Positions 1 to 7,692 are shown, counted from the stretch's first letter. The stretch: 13,717 nt of DNA from JBFHKO01 sp041595355 (GCA_041595355.1 JBFHKO010000046.1:1-13717); one strand, 5' to 3'. Numbers and translations are program-made. The notes: a model not told the origin generated them from the letters alone.

Positions 1-127
1 CCAGGATCTGGTAACGACCGGCCCAGATGCGGCGCAGCAGATCCAGCAGATCGATTTCATCATCGGCGGGCGGCAATGCCTGCAAATAGGGGAAAGGGTA
101 AACCGGAGGGGTGGCGTGTTGATTCAT
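1..127 (-). CDS. wzz: Wzz-like polysaccharide chain-length determinant, N-terminal part only
   Basis: The minus strand opens with ATG at 127-125 and stays open for 42 codons to the window edge, so only the N-terminus is present. The peptide starts MNQHATPPVYPFPYLQ and continues with an acidic stretch, DDEIDLLDLLRRIWAGRYQIL split across the edge of the cytoplasmic leader. A short Pro-rich leader followed by D-D/E-I-D-L-x-D-L just before the first membrane helix is typical of Wzz/PCP proteins. These are inner-membrane co-polymerases that set the length of O-antigen or exopolysaccharide chains. The helix itself lies outside the window. An RfaH ops element about 150 bases upstream fits the first gene of a surface-polysaccharide operon. 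A Wzc-type or other PCP-family protein with the same leader is not excluded. Confidence 0.72.
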   Translation of the reverse strand, partial: MNQHATPPVYPFPYLQALPPADDEIDLLDLLRRIWAGRYQIL

Positions 128-279
128 GACAGCTTGGTTCCAGGATTGTTTCGATGAAATCGGGTACACAGATGATCGCGAACATTGTTCGTGTCGGCTC
201 GAGGGGCGTTGGGCTCGGCAATCGCGAATCGTGGCCAGCGCTTGAGGCGCGCCGGGTCGCGCGCCTGCCATCAGGCAAG

Positions 280-299
280 GCTACCGCCCCTGGCTTGCC
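280..299 (-). promoter_or_regulatory. JUMPstart/ops element (RfaH recruitment site)
   Basis: Read on the minus strand, 296-280 gives AAGCCAGGGGCGGTAGC. This matches the core of the enterobacterial JUMPstart sequence, including ops GGCGGTAG. In known systems ops pauses RNA polymerase and loads RfaH, which suppresses termination through long polysaccharide operons. It lies 153 bases upstream of the wzz-like start and in the same orientation, so the leader transcript of that operon would carry it. The match is seen directly; RfaH dependence is inferred. Confidence 0.85.
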
Positions 300-370
300 G
301 CTGCCACACCGCGGATAGGTTTCAATACTCGGCTGTGTACGCGAGCGATGTGGTAATTTTTCACCAGCTC

Positions 371-376
371 ATTATA
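371..376 (-). promoter_or_regulatory. Candidate -10 box for the wzz operon
   Basis: The minus strand reads TATAAT exactly at 376-371, which would start transcription near 363, upstream of the ops element as expected. No good -35 hexamer is seen 16-18 bases upstream, so the call rests on the -10 box and its position. Confidence 0.35.
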
Positions 377-543
377 GGGATAGCCCCAATCGGGATCACC
401 CCTTGATTCTGCTGGTTGCTTAACAACAATGGCGCGAGTTGGTGATTGCAAACTACGGCGTAATAGCGTATGCGCGTTATGGCGGGAAGGCCTGGCGGTG
501 CGGCAGCTCGTCGCTTGCACCGCCAGTGGGATGGGCCGGCTAG

Positions 544-1563
544 CTAGAGCACGGCCTTGTAGCCCATGGGGTTGGCATGCTGCCAGCGCCAGGTGTCGAT
601 CATCATCTGCTCGAGATCGCGCTCGGCCTGCCAGCCGAGCTCCTCGCGAGCCAGCGCCGGATCGGCCCAGCATTCGGCAATGTCGCCGGGGCGGCGCGGC
701 ACTATCTGGTAGGGCACCGTCTTGCTGGCGGCGTCTTCGAAGGCGCGCACCATCTCCAGCACCGAGTAGCCGCGGCCGGTACCCAGATTGTAGGTAAAGA
801 GGCCCTGGGCCTCCCGAATGCGCGCCAGCGCCTTCAGGTGACCGATGGCCAGATCCACCACATGGATATAATCGCGCACGCCGGTGCCATCCGGCGTCGG
901 GTAGTCGTTGCCGAACACCGACAGCTTGTCCAGCCGTCCTACCGCCACCTGACTGATATAGGGCAGCAGGTTGTTGGGAATGCCGTTGGGATCCTCGCCG
1001 ATAAGGCCCGACTCGTGGGCGCCCACCGGGTTGAAATAGCGCAGCAGCACTATGGCCCAGCGCGCATCGGCCCGGGCCAGATCGCGCAAGATCTCCTCCA
1101 CCATCAGCTTGGAGCGGCCGTAGGGGTTGGTGGCCGAGAGCGGGAAATCCTCACGGATGGGCACGGCCTGCGGGTCGCCATAGACGGTGGCGGAGGAACT
1201 GAACACCAGCCTGAACACGCCGGCCGCCTGCATCACCTCGCACAGGGTCAGGGTGGCAGCGATGTTGTTCTGATAGTAGCTGAGCGGGATGCGGCTCGAC
1301 TCCCCCACCGCCTTCAGGCCGGCGAAGTGCACCACTGCCTTTATGGCGTGCTTGGCGAAGATATCGGCCAGTGCGTCCCGATCGCGCACATCCGCCTGGT
1401 AGAAGAGCGGCCGTTTGCCGGTGATGCGCTCAATGCGCTCCAGCACCTCGGGGTGCGCGTTGCAAAGATTATCGACGATGATCACCTGCTGCCCGACCTG
1501 CAGCAGCTCCACTACCGTATGGCTGCCGATATAACCGGCACCGCCCGTGACCAGAATGGCCAT
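544..1563 (-). CDS. galE: UDP-glucose 4-epimerase
   Basis: This 339-residue protein interconverts UDP-glucose and UDP-galactose with bound NAD, in the cytosol, for the Leloir pathway and for sugar-nucleotide supply to surface polysaccharides. It is a short-chain dehydrogenase fold of the usual GalE length (E. coli 338). The N-terminal dinucleotide-binding motif GGAGYIG is at residues 7-13. SSSATVYGD (about 122-130) holds the catalytic Ser/Thr region, and PYGRSK (147-152) holds the catalytic Tyr and Lys. The ATG at 1563 was chosen because AGGGG lies 7 bases upstream on the minus strand; a GTG two codons earlier is possible. Its position next to the ops/wzz region suggests use for polysaccharide precursors. 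No galT, galK or galM is present in the window. Confidence 0.95.
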   Translation of the reverse strand: MAILVTGGAGYIGSHTVVELLQVGQQVIIVDNLCNAHPEVLERIERITGKRPLFYQADVRDRDALADIFAKHAIKAVVHFAGLKAVGESSRIPLSYYQNNIAATLTLCEVMQAAGVFRLVFSSSATVYGDPQAVPIREDFPLSATNPYGRSKLMVEEILRDLARADARWAIVLLRYFNPVGAHESGLIGEDPNGIPNNLLPYISQVAVGRLDKLSVFGNDYPTPDGTGVRDYIHVVDLAIGHLKALARIREAQGLFTYNLGTGRGYSVLEMVRAFEDAASKTVPYQIVPRRPGDIAECWADPALAREELGWQAERDLEQMMIDTWRWQHANPMGYKAVL

Positions 1564-1664
1564 GCACACACCCCTAATAGTTCTTTTTAATTACAGGTTC
1601 AATCACCGGGCCCGTGCCCAGGAGGGGGATTATTACCCGAATGGCGGAGGGTCTCAACCTTGCT

Positions 1665-1692
1665 TTACCCTGTCACAAATGACAGGGTAAAA
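1665..1692. repeat. Perfect 12-bp inverted repeat between ackA and galE
   Basis: TTTACCCTGTCA, a CAAA spacer and TGACAGGGTAAA form a perfect 12-base-pair palindrome. Each arm runs from T-rich outside to G+C-rich inside, so on either strand the 3' side ends in A rather than T. That argues against an intrinsic terminator. A regulator-binding site upstream of galE is possible; the sequence matches no operator I can name. Confidence 0.6.
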
Positions 1693-1752
1693 CGTCATGC
1701 CACTACAGACAGGGCACAAGTGAGAGACGCAATTGCAGACAAGCGGCAGGCA

Positions 1753-1783
1753 CATGCAAGGCGGCTCTGGGCCGCCTTGCATG
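1753..1783 (-). terminator. Hairpin downstream of ackA
   Basis: CATGCAAGGCGGC and GCCGCCTTGCATG form a perfect 13-base-pair stem with a 5-base loop, 20 bases past the ackA stop. The position suits the end of the gntK-fbp-ackA transcript. The T-tract that should follow on the minus strand is lacking, so termination may be weak or the stem may act mainly to stabilise the mRNA 3' end. Confidence 0.55.
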
Positions 1784-1802
1784 CCGAGCCTGGCTCAGGA
1801 GA

Positions 1803-3011
1803 TCAGAGCGCGAAGCGCGCCGCGCCCTGGGCGATGACCAGCTCTTCGTTGGTGGGAATGACAAAGGCCTTGGGGCTGTCGGCAGTGGTGATGAGGCCGC
1901 CATGGCCGAAGCGCGCCGCCGCGTTGGCGTCCGCATCCTCCTTGAAGCCGAAGGCCGCCAGCAGTTCCAGCACCCGGCTGCGCATCGGCAGCGAGTTCTC
2001 GCCGATACCGCCGGTGAACACCAATGCATCCACACGGCCGAGCGGCACGTAGTAGGAGGCGATGAACTTGGCCAGCCGGTAGCAGAACATGTCGAACGCC
2101 AGCCTGGCGTCGGCATCGCCTTCCTCGAGGCCCTGGGTGATGCCACGAAAATCGCTGGTCTTGCCGGAGATGCCCAGCAGGCCGGATTGCTTGTTGAGCA
2201 CGTCCTTCACCTGCTCCAGGCTATAGCCCAGTTGATCGACCATGAAGAAGACGATGGACGGGTCCACGTTGCCGCAGCGGGTACCCATCATCAGCCCTTC
2301 CAGCGGCGTCATGCCCATGCTGGTATCCACGCTCTTGCCATTCTTGACCGCACACAGGGAGCCACCATTGCCCATGTGGGCGGTGATGACGTTGGTCTCG
2401 GACAGCGGCTTGCCCAGCAGCTTGGCCGCCTCGCCGGCCACAAAGTAGTGGCTGGTGCCGTGCATGCCGTAGCGGCGCACCTTGTGCTCTTCATAGAAGG
2501 ACTTGGGGATGGCGTAGCGGAAGGCCTCGGGCGGCATGCTCTGGTGGAAGGCGGTATCGAAGACGGCGACGTGGGGCAGATTGGCAAACAGACGGCGGGC
2601 GGCACGGATGCCCAGCAGGTGGGCGGGATTGTGCAGCGGCGCCAGCGGAACACACTGCTCGATGCCCCGCTCCACCACATCGTCGATGAGCACCGGCTGG
2701 GAGAAAAGCTCGCCGCCATGCACCACCCGATGACCGACGGCGACAATGGCCTTCAGCAGCGCCTCCTGGCCCTTGAGCACCTCTTCTTCCAGGAAGGTCA
2801 GCGCCTGGGTATGGTCGGCGCCGGCCGGCAGGGCAGCGTTGCGTTTCTCGCCGTCACCGAACTTCCAGCTGATCTCGGCTTCGGCCAGGGTCAGCGCCTC
2901 GGCCAGACCGGTCAGGTACTGCTCCCCGGTCTTGGGATCGACGATGGCGAATTTAAGGGAAGAACTGCCACAGTTGAGTACCAGCACGACCTGGTTGTCA
3001 TGGGTTTTCAC
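1803..3011 (-). CDS. ackA: Acetate kinase
   Basis: This 402-residue cytosolic enzyme of the acetokinase family (ASKHA fold) converts acetyl phosphate and ADP to acetate and ATP, reversibly. Diagnostic motifs are present: NCGSSSLKF (13-21), HRVVHGG (94-100), FDTAFH with the catalytic Asp (151-156), RRYGMHGTSH (179-188), HMGNGGS (212-218), DTSMGMTPLEGLMMGTRCG (229-247) and TGGIGEN (333-339). The start is GTG at 3011, with AAGGAG six bases upstream; no in-frame ATG fits better. It follows fbp by 45 bases and is probably the last gene of gntK-fbp-ackA. The usual partner pta is not adjacent. This may therefore be a second, gluconate-linked copy, with an ackA-pta pair elsewhere; that needs the rest of the genome. 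Confidence 0.96.
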   Translation of the reverse strand: MKTHDNQVVLVLNCGSSSLKFAIVDPKTGEQYLTGLAEALTLAEAEISWKFGDGEKRNAALPAGADHTQALTFLEEEVLKGQEALLKAIVAVGHRVVHGGELFSQPVLIDDVVERGIEQCVPLAPLHNPAHLLGIRAARRLFANLPHVAVFDTAFHQSMPPEAFRYAIPKSFYEEHKVRRYGMHGTSHYFVAGEAAKLLGKPLSETNVITAHMGNGGSLCAVKNGKSVDTSMGMTPLEGLMMGTRCGNVDPSIVFFMVDQLGYSLEQVKDVLNKQSGLLGISGKTSDFRGITQGLEEGDADARLAFDMFCYRLAKFIASYYVPLGRVDALVFTGGIGENSLPMRSRVLELLAAFGFKEDADANAAARFGHGGLITTADSPKAFVIPTNEELVIAQGAARFAL

Positions 3012-3056
3012 ATTTCACTCCTTTGTTGATCTGGACTTGGCCTCATGTCGGGCCAT

Positions 3057-4100
3057 TCACTCAGTCGTTGGCTGCGGTAACAACGCTGCCGGCAGGGCAT
3101 GTTCCGCCAGCAGCGCCTCCAGCTTCTCGACCATGAGCCGCGAGCCCACGAAGAAGGGCGTGCGCTGGTGCAGCGCCGTCGGCTGCAGTGCCAGGATGCG
3201 GTGTTCGCCATCCGAGGCGCGGCCGCCGGCCTGCTCCACCAGCAAGGCCATGGGGTTGCACTCATACAACAGTCGCAGCTTGCCCTGGGGCGCATTGGTG
3301 CCCGAGGGGTAGAGGTAGATGCCCCCCTTGAGCAGGTTGCGGTGAAAGTCCGCCACCAGCGAGCCGATGTAGCGGGAGTTGTAAGGGCGCCCCTGGGCCT
3401 CGTCGATGGCCTGGCAATACTTGAGGTACTGCTTCACGCCTTGAGGAAACTTCAGGTAGTTGCCCTCCTTGATGGAGTAGGTGCAGCCCAGTTCCGGAAT
3501 GCGGATGCCCGGGTGGGACAGGCAGAAACAGCCGAGCGACGGGTCCAGGGTGAAGCCGTTCACCCCCTGACCGGTGGTGTAGACCAGCATGGTGGAGGAG
3601 CCGTAGATGACATAACCCGCCGCCACCTGCCGCTGGCCCGGCTGCAGGAAATCCGCCAGTGTCACCGGGCTGCCCACCGGCGTCAGCCGCCGGTAGATGG
3701 AAAAGATGGTGCCGACCGAGACGTTGACATCGATGTTGGAGGAGCCGTCCAGCGGATCGATCAGCACCACGTACTTGGACTGGCGGCCCGCCACATCCTT
3801 GAAGGCGATGAAGTCATCCTCCTCCTCGGAAGCCAGGCCGCACACCTCGCCGCGGGCGGCCAGGGCGGCCTTGAATTTCTCGTTGGCAAACCAGTCGAGC
3901 TTCTGCTGCTCCTCGCCCTGGATGTTGGCCTGCCCCATGGTCCCCAGAATGTCGCTCAGGCCTGCCTGGTTGATCTCCCGGTTGACTATCTTGGCCGCCA
4001 GCTCGATGGAGGAGAGCAGCGAGCTGAGCTCGCCGCTGGCGTGGGGAAAATCCGCCTGCTGGCGGATGATGAATTCCCCGAGGGTGGTGCCTGTCTTCAT
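3057..4100 (-). CDS. fbp: Fructose-1,6-bisphosphatase, class I
   Basis: This 347-residue class I FBPase hydrolyses fructose 1,6-bisphosphate to fructose 6-phosphate, the committed step of gluconeogenesis, in the cytosol. Metal and phosphate motifs are intact: SEEED (91-95), [10 protein letters not shown] (115-124), [12 protein letters not shown] (243-254) and [12 protein letters not shown] (274-285). The length is close to other bacterial members (E. coli 332). Its ATG overlaps the gntK stop as ATGA (4097-4100). No good ribosome binding site precedes it, so translation is probably coupled to gntK. fbp usually stands alone, so its place inside a gluconate kinase operon is unusual. It would let carbon entering via 6-phosphogluconate be recycled to hexose phosphate. 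Confidence 0.96.
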   Translation of the reverse strand: MKTGTTLGEFIIRQQADFPHASGELSSLLSSIELAAKIVNREINQAGLSDILGTMGQANIQGEEQQKLDWFANEKFKAALAARGEVCGLASEEEDDFIAFKDVAGRQSKYVVLIDPLDGSSNIDVNVSVGTIFSIYRRLTPVGSPVTLADFLQPGQRQVAAGYVIYGSSTMLVYTTGQGVNGFTLDPSLGCFCLSHPGIRIPELGCTYSIKEGNYLKFPQGVKQYLKYCQAIDEAQGRPYNSRYIGSLVADFHRNLLKGGIYLYPSGTNAPQGKLRLLYECNPMALLVEQAGGRASDGEHRILALQPTALHQRTPFFVGSRLMVEKLEALLAEHALPAALLPQPTTE

Positions 4101-4615
4101 GCTGCCACATCCAGGAGGGTAGCCAGGGAGCGCGCCACCACCTGCTCGAAGCTGCCACCGATCTCCACCCGCAGCACGTCGGCCTCGTCAACGGCGGGAC
4201 GCTCCAGGGCCTCGAACTGGCTCTGCAACAGGCTCACCGGCATGAAATGACCGGCACGCGCCTGCATGCGCGCCAGGATCAGCTCGAACTCCCCGTCCAG
4301 GAACAGGAATTTGAGGTGCGGATTGCCCTGGCGCAGTCGATCCCGATAACGGCGCTTGAGGGCCGAGCAGACGATGATGCCAGTCTCGTTCTTGTGTTTC
4401 AGGCTGAAGGCCGCATCGTTGAGGCGTTCCAGCCAGGGGGCGCGGTCGTCGTCGTTCAGCGGGGTGCCGCCGGCCATCTTCTGGATGTTGGCGCGCGGAT
4501 GCAGGTCGTCGCCATCGAGGAACTTGGCGCCCAGGCTGCGGGCCAGTGCGGCGCCGACCGAGGATTTGCCACAACCGGATACGCCCATCAGTATGATGCT
4601 TTGTGGTGCTGCCAT
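4097..4615 (-). CDS. gntK: Gluconokinase, thermoresistant GntK type
   Basis: This 172-residue P-loop kinase phosphorylates D-gluconate to 6-phosphogluconate, feeding the Entner-Doudoroff and pentose phosphate pathways. The P-loop GVSGCGKSS is at 11-19, DGDDLHP at 34-40, [13 protein letters not shown] at 50-62 and [10 protein letters not shown] at 83-92. HFMP followed by [10 protein letters not shown] lies at about 123-138. Together these are the GntK signature, and the length is normal for the family. The ATG at 4615 has GGGAGA about 10 bases upstream. The frame stays open a further 35 codons upstream, but that stretch covers the GntR operator and is unlikely to be translated. It is the first gene of gntK-fbp-ackA and is divergent from gntT. 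A double GntR-like operator and a CRP site precede it. Confidence 0.96.
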   Translation of the reverse strand: MAAPQSIILMGVSGCGKSSVGAALARSLGAKFLDGDDLHPRANIQKMAGGTPLNDDDRAPWLERLNDAAFSLKHKNETGIIVCSALKRRYRDRLRQGNPHLKFLFLDGEFELILARMQARAGHFMPVSLLQSQFEALERPAVDEADVLRVEIGGSFEQVVARSLATLLDVAA

Positions 4616-4667
4616 GATTTGTGTTCTCCCAGTTTGGTTGGTGGTAATTGACCAGGCCGACCCTACC

Positions 4668-4699
4668 AAAGTTACCGGTAACATGTTACCGGTAACTTT
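4668..4699. promoter_or_regulatory. Double GntR operator upstream of gntK
   Basis: Two perfect GTTACCGGTAAC palindromes (4671-4682 and 4685-4696) are separated by AT. With flanking AAA and TTT they form one 32-base perfect palindrome. The 12-mer matches the known GntR operator core of enteric gnt genes. It lies 53 bases above the gntK start, where GntR would block transcription until gluconate is present. Binding is inferred. Confidence 0.88.
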
Positions 4700-4705
4700 G
4701 ATCTC

Positions 4706-4721
4706 TGTGAGGGATCTCACA
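4706..4721. promoter_or_regulatory. CRP (cAMP receptor protein) site
   Basis: TGTGAGGGATCTCACA is an exact TGTGA-N6-TCACA palindrome. It sits just upstream of the GntR double operator in the gntK direction, a suitable place for an activator of gntK-fbp-ackA. This mirrors the CRP/GntR control known for enteric gluconate genes. Confidence 0.8.
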
Positions 4722-5046
4722 ACTCAACCCGACGTGGCGGGAAATCGGTTGTCAGGCCTGGGGTGGGCAGCAATGGAGAAGGGGATGTCCGGGAAGTCGG
4801 CTATCATCGCCTGGCGTCGGCCGGCAGCCCTTGCCGCGGCCTGCCGGCAACGGGCTCGCCCAGGGCGCGAAGGTGCCTCCGTATCCGGGATGGGAAGGTT
4901 TTTGCTGCCCGGATCGGCAAAGGGTCTCATTCGCAGAAGATTTTCCGCTTGGGGATCCCTTGCCCAGGATATTGTGCTTCAACGAGAGTTTGAGCCTTGT
5001 CTCAATTTTGAACTTTGCTCGGAGGAACGGCTTCTGCGAACGCTAG
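4722..5046. other. Spacer between the two gnt operators
   Basis: About 325 bases separate the gntK-side and gntT-side control sites. One imperfect hairpin is visible (GCCGGCAG at 4820-4827 with CTGCCGGC at 4841-4848). No protein-coding frame here has recognisable content, and no RNA gene is recognised. The length is more than two divergent promoters need. Confidence 0.45.
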
Positions 5047-5072
5047 GTTACCGGTAACATGATACCGGTAAC
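5047..5072. promoter_or_regulatory. Double GntR operator upstream of gntT
   Basis: GTTACCGGTAAC (5047-5058), AT, then GATACCGGTAAC (5061-5072) repeat the layout of the gntK-side operator with one base changed. The centres are 14 bases apart in both. It ends 56 bases before the gntT start, so a GntR protein probably represses the permease as well. Confidence 0.87.
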
Positions 5073-5128
5073 TTACTGGTTCGTGATATTCGCTACTCAT
5101 CAAGACTCGATAACAAAGGGAGCTCAAC

Positions 5129-6472
5129 ATGTCAGATCTTTCACTCATAATGACGGCCGCGGGATCCATCTTCCTGCTGCTGTTCCTGGTGCTCAAGGCC
5201 AGAATGCATGCCCTGGTGGCGCTCATCCTGGTCTCCATGCTGGCCGGCCTGATGACGGGCATGAACCCGGCCCAGATCGCCGAAACCATTCAGAAGGGCA
5301 TGGGCGGGACCCTGGGTTTCGTGGCCGTGGTGGTTGCGCTGGGGGCCATGTTTGGCAAGGTGATGGAGGAAACCGGAGCGCTTGACCGGATAGCCCAGAC
5401 CCTGCTGCGGCAATTCGGCACCAACAAGGCCCACTGGGCCATCACCCTGACCGGCTTCATCTGTGCCCTGCCGCTGTTCTTCGACGTGGCCGTGGTGCTG
5501 CTCATCGGTGTCGCCTTTGCCATCGTCCGTCGCGGCGGCGGCAGCACCGTCAAGATCGGTATCGCCCTGCTGGCCGGTATCGCCACCTGTCAGGCGTTCA
5601 TCATCCCCGCACCGGGTCCCATCCTGGTGGCCTCCCAGCTGGGTGCCGACTTCGGCTACATGCTGATGTTCGGCATGCTGGCCGCCATCCCGGCCATGAT
5701 CCTGGCCGGCCCCCTGTTCGGCAACGCCATCTCCAAGCTGGTGGACGTCCCCTTGCCGGCCATGGCGCAGATGAGCAGCGACAACCTGGGTGAAACCAAA
5801 CTGCCGTCCTTCCGCCTGGCCATGGGCCTGATCCTGCTGCCGCTGCTGCTTATCGGCCTGAAGACAGTGGTCTCCCGTTTCGTGACCCCGGACAGCGATC
5901 TGCAACACTGGCTGGCCTTCGTGGGTCACCCCTTCACCGCCATCCTAGTGGCCTGCATGGCCGCCTTCTACCTGCTGGGCGGTCGCGCCGGCCTGTCCCG
6001 TGACAAGGTAATGGAGATCTGCTCCAGCGCGCTGCAACCGGCCGGGGTCATCATCCTGGTGACCGGTGCCGGTGGCGTGTTCAAGCAGGTACTGATCGAT
6101 TCCGGGGTCGGTGCGGCGCTCGGCAACATGCTGGCTGGCAGCGGTCTGCCGGTGGTGGTGCTGGCCTTCATCATGGCGGCTGCGGTGCGCGTCATCCAGG
6201 GCTCGGCTACCGTGGCCATGCTGACCGCCTGTGGTCTGGTGCTGCCGATGCTGCAACCCATGGGACTGGACGGCGCCCAACTGGCCGCGGTCACCATCGC
6301 CATCGGCGGCGGGGCCATCGTCTTCTCCCACGTCAATGACTCCGGTTTCTGGCTGGCCAACCGTTACCTGGGCATGACCGAGAAGCAGACCCTGCAGACC
6401 TGGACGGTGATGGAAACCATCATCGGTACCACCGGCGGTGTCGTGGCGCTGATGATCTCCACCTTCCTCTAA
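5129..6472 (+). CDS. gntT: Gluconate permease, GntP family
   Basis: This 447-residue inner-membrane protein of the GntP family (gluconate:H+ symporters) is made almost wholly of hydrophobic segments, consistent with about 12-14 helices. Family-like features include an N-terminal LMTAAGSIFLLLFLV helix, PLFFDVAVVLL near residue 110, a conserved AFIIPAPGPILVAS segment near 155, and GGGAIVFSHVNDSGFW near 390. The ATG at 5129 has AAAGGGAG about 8 bases upstream. The double GntR-like operator and the divergent gntK make gluconate the likely substrate, though GntP members also carry related sugar acids. The symbol gntT follows the E. coli high-affinity homologue; gntU or gntP would be equally defensible by sequence alone. 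Confidence 0.93.
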   Translation: MSDLSLIMTAAGSIFLLLFLVLKARMHALVALILVSMLAGLMTGMNPAQIAETIQKGMGGTLGFVAVVVALGAMFGKVMEETGALDRIAQTLLRQFGTNKAHWAITLTGFICALPLFFDVAVVLLIGVAFAIVRRGGGSTVKIGIALLAGIATCQAFIIPAPGPILVASQLGADFGYMLMFGMLAAIPAMILAGPLFGNAISKLVDVPLPAMAQMSSDNLGETKLPSFRLAMGLILLPLLLIGLKTVVSRFVTPDSDLQHWLAFVGHPFTAILVACMAAFYLLGGRAGLSRDKVMEICSSALQPAGVIILVTGAGGVFKQVLIDSGVGAALGNMLAGSGLPVVVLAFIMAAAVRVIQGSATVAMLTACGLVLPMLQPMGLDGAQLAAVTIAIGGGAIVFSHVNDSGFWLANRYLGMTEKQTLQTWTVMETIIGTTGGVVALMISTFL

Positions 6473-6518
6473 TCAAGCCTGCGGGGCCGCCTTGGCCGCC
6501 CCGCCTCCCGCGTAAGAC

Positions 6519-6545
6519 GACAGCCCGTGCGGCTGTCTTGTCGTT
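6519..6545 (+). terminator. Terminator downstream of gntT
   Basis: GACAGCC (6519-6525) and GGCTGTC (6531-6537) pair around a five-base loop, followed by TTGTCGTT. A second GC-rich hairpin without a T-tract (GCGGGGC 6481-6487 with GCCCCGC 6498-6504) lies just before it. Both sit between the converging gntT and SMP-30 genes. Confidence 0.5.
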
Positions 6546-6584
6546 GCCGGCGCCTTCTCCGTCTTGCTCCCCGGAGGGGGTGCC

Positions 6585-7460
6585 TCAACCGGCAAAACGC
6601 GGCTCTACCAGACCGGATACCGCCATGTTCAGGGCCAGCAGGGCCCCTTCCCAGGGGTTGGAAGCCAGCTGCTCGGCGCTCATGCCCTGGCTGGCGCTGG
6701 TGACGAACAGGGTCTTCAGATCCGGGCCGCCGAAGGCGGGCATGGTGGGGTGGCTCACCGGCAGCATGACGGTCTGCAGCAACTCGCCTTCGGGGCTCAG
6801 GCGCAGCAGACGGCCGCCGGCATACTGAGCCGACCAGTAGCAGCCCTCGCTGTCAACGCAGGCGCCATCCGGCCGGCCCCAGCCCTCCGGCACCACATAG
6901 AACACCCGCGGGTTACTCACCTCGCCCGAGGCCAGGTCATAGTCGCAGCGATGAATGGTGCGCGTGGGGGTGTCGGCCCAGTAGAGAATGCGGCCATCGG
7001 GACTGAAGGCCAGACCGTTGCAGGTCCAGCTGCGGCCCACCAATGGCCGCACCGAGCCATCCGCATCCAGCCGGTAGAAGGTGCCGTAGTGGGCATCCTT
7101 GCGCGGGTTCATGGTCCCGGCGATGAAGCGGCCCCGGGCATCGCAACGGCCATCGTTGAAACGTTGCCAGGGCCTGTCCGCCTCAGGCGCGGCGAGGGGA
7201 ATGAGCACGCCGCTGGCCGGGTCGGGCAGCAGAGCGAGTCCCGAGCGCAGTCCCACCACCAGGCCGCCCTGATGGCGCAGGGCCAGACAGCCGATCTCCT
7301 CATGCAGTGGATAGCCGCGATGCTCGCCGCTGGCGAGATCCAGGCGGTGGATCTGCTGGCGGCTGATATCCACCCACCAGAGGCACTGTTGCTGTTCATC
7401 CCAGCGGGGGCATTCGCCCAGCAAGAAACGATCGGGCAGGAGGCGTTGCATGACGGTCAT
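6585..7460 (-). CDS. SMP-30/gluconolactonase family protein
   Basis: This 291-residue six-bladed beta-propeller of the SMP-30/gluconolactonase/LRE family has no signal peptide and is probably cytosolic. The divalent-metal ligands of the family are in place: Glu16 in GECPRW, Asn148 in SWTCNGL and Asp198 in RPDGACVD. The substrate-site RFNDG segment (100-104) is also intact. Members hydrolyse sugar lactones to sugar acids. Next to a gluconate permease and kinase, D-glucono- or a related aldonolactone is the natural guess, but substrate range in this family is broad. The ATG at 7460 was kept; a second ATG at 7451 is possible, and the AGGA just upstream fits both poorly. It converges on gntT and is divergent from nifV, with the NifA site in the shared 232-base gap. 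Confidence 0.88.
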   Translation of the reverse strand: MTVMQRLLPDRFLLGECPRWDEQQQCLWWVDISRQQIHRLDLASGEHRGYPLHEEIGCLALRHQGGLVVGLRSGLALLPDPASGVLIPLAAPEADRPWQRFNDGRCDARGRFIAGTMNPRKDAHYGTFYRLDADGSVRPLVGRSWTCNGLAFSPDGRILYWADTPTRTIHRCDYDLASGEVSNPRVFYVVPEGWGRPDGACVDSEGCYWSAQYAGGRLLRLSPEGELLQTVMLPVSHPTMPAFGGPDLKTLFVTSASQGMSAEQLASNPWEGALLALNMAVSGLVEPRFAG

Positions 7461-7564
7461 ATCCTGGCTGATGGGCTCGGCAGGGGCCAGCTTGGCAGAG
7501 ACGCCGGGGGGCTGCCACTGCTATTTCGGATCCCTGTTTGGCCGCCGGTGGGGAAGTCACAGGT

Positions 7565-7580
7565 TGTCGGGTCTGCGACA
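7565..7580. promoter_or_regulatory. NifA upstream activator site for nifV
   Basis: TGT-N10-ACA is present exactly, within the wider near-palindrome TTGTCGGGTCTGCGACAA (7564-7581). It lies about 80 bases above the -24 element, the usual place for NifA binding. An almost identical site precedes nifF. Confidence 0.85.
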
Positions 7581-7621
7581 AAGGCGCATCTGTGGCTGAA
7601 ACACTCCGCACCTTGTTTATA

Positions 7622-7634
7622 TAACACATTGATT
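7622..7634 (-). promoter_or_regulatory. IHF-type site between UAS and sigma54 promoter
   Basis: TAACACATTGATT matches the reverse form of the IHF consensus (YAANNNNTTGATW) at every defined position. It lies between the NifA site and the -24/-12 promoter, where IHF bends DNA in known nif promoters. Confidence 0.7.
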
Positions 7635-7650
7635 ATAAACAGTAAGGCAA

Positions 7651-7666
7651 TGGAACGGCTTTTGCT
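7651..7666 (+). promoter_or_regulatory. Sigma54 (-24/-12) promoter for nifVWZM
   Basis: TGGAACGGCTTTTGCT matches the consensus TGGCACG-N4-TTGCW at all positions but one. The invariant GG and GC are correctly spaced. Transcription would begin near 7677, leaving a leader of about 16 bases that contains the GAGGAG ribosome binding site of nifV. Confidence 0.88.
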
Positions 7667-7692
7667 CCTTCTCTGAACAGGAGGAGCCTCTC

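Larger units (their letters stand above)
128..543. other. Intergenic region between wzz-like gene and galE
   Basis: This 416-base gap holds the ops element and the candidate -10 box. It also has an inverted repeat just past the galE stop (492-501 with 517-526, CTGGCGGTGC/GCACCGCCAG). That hairpin has a 15-base loop and no T-tract on the minus strand, so it is at best a weak galE terminator. No convincing gene is seen; the short open frames here lack recognisable content. Confidence 0.6.

Noticed and set aside
1574..1602. TTGAAC-N17-TATTAG on the minus strand as the galE promoter
   Set aside because: Transcription would start about 4 bases before the ATG, removing the AGGGG ribosome binding site, so it is unlikely to be the working promoter.
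7616..7628. TGT...ACA in TGTTTATATAACACA as a second NifA site
   Set aside because: The spacer is 9 bases, not the required 10, and it overlaps the better-supported IHF site.
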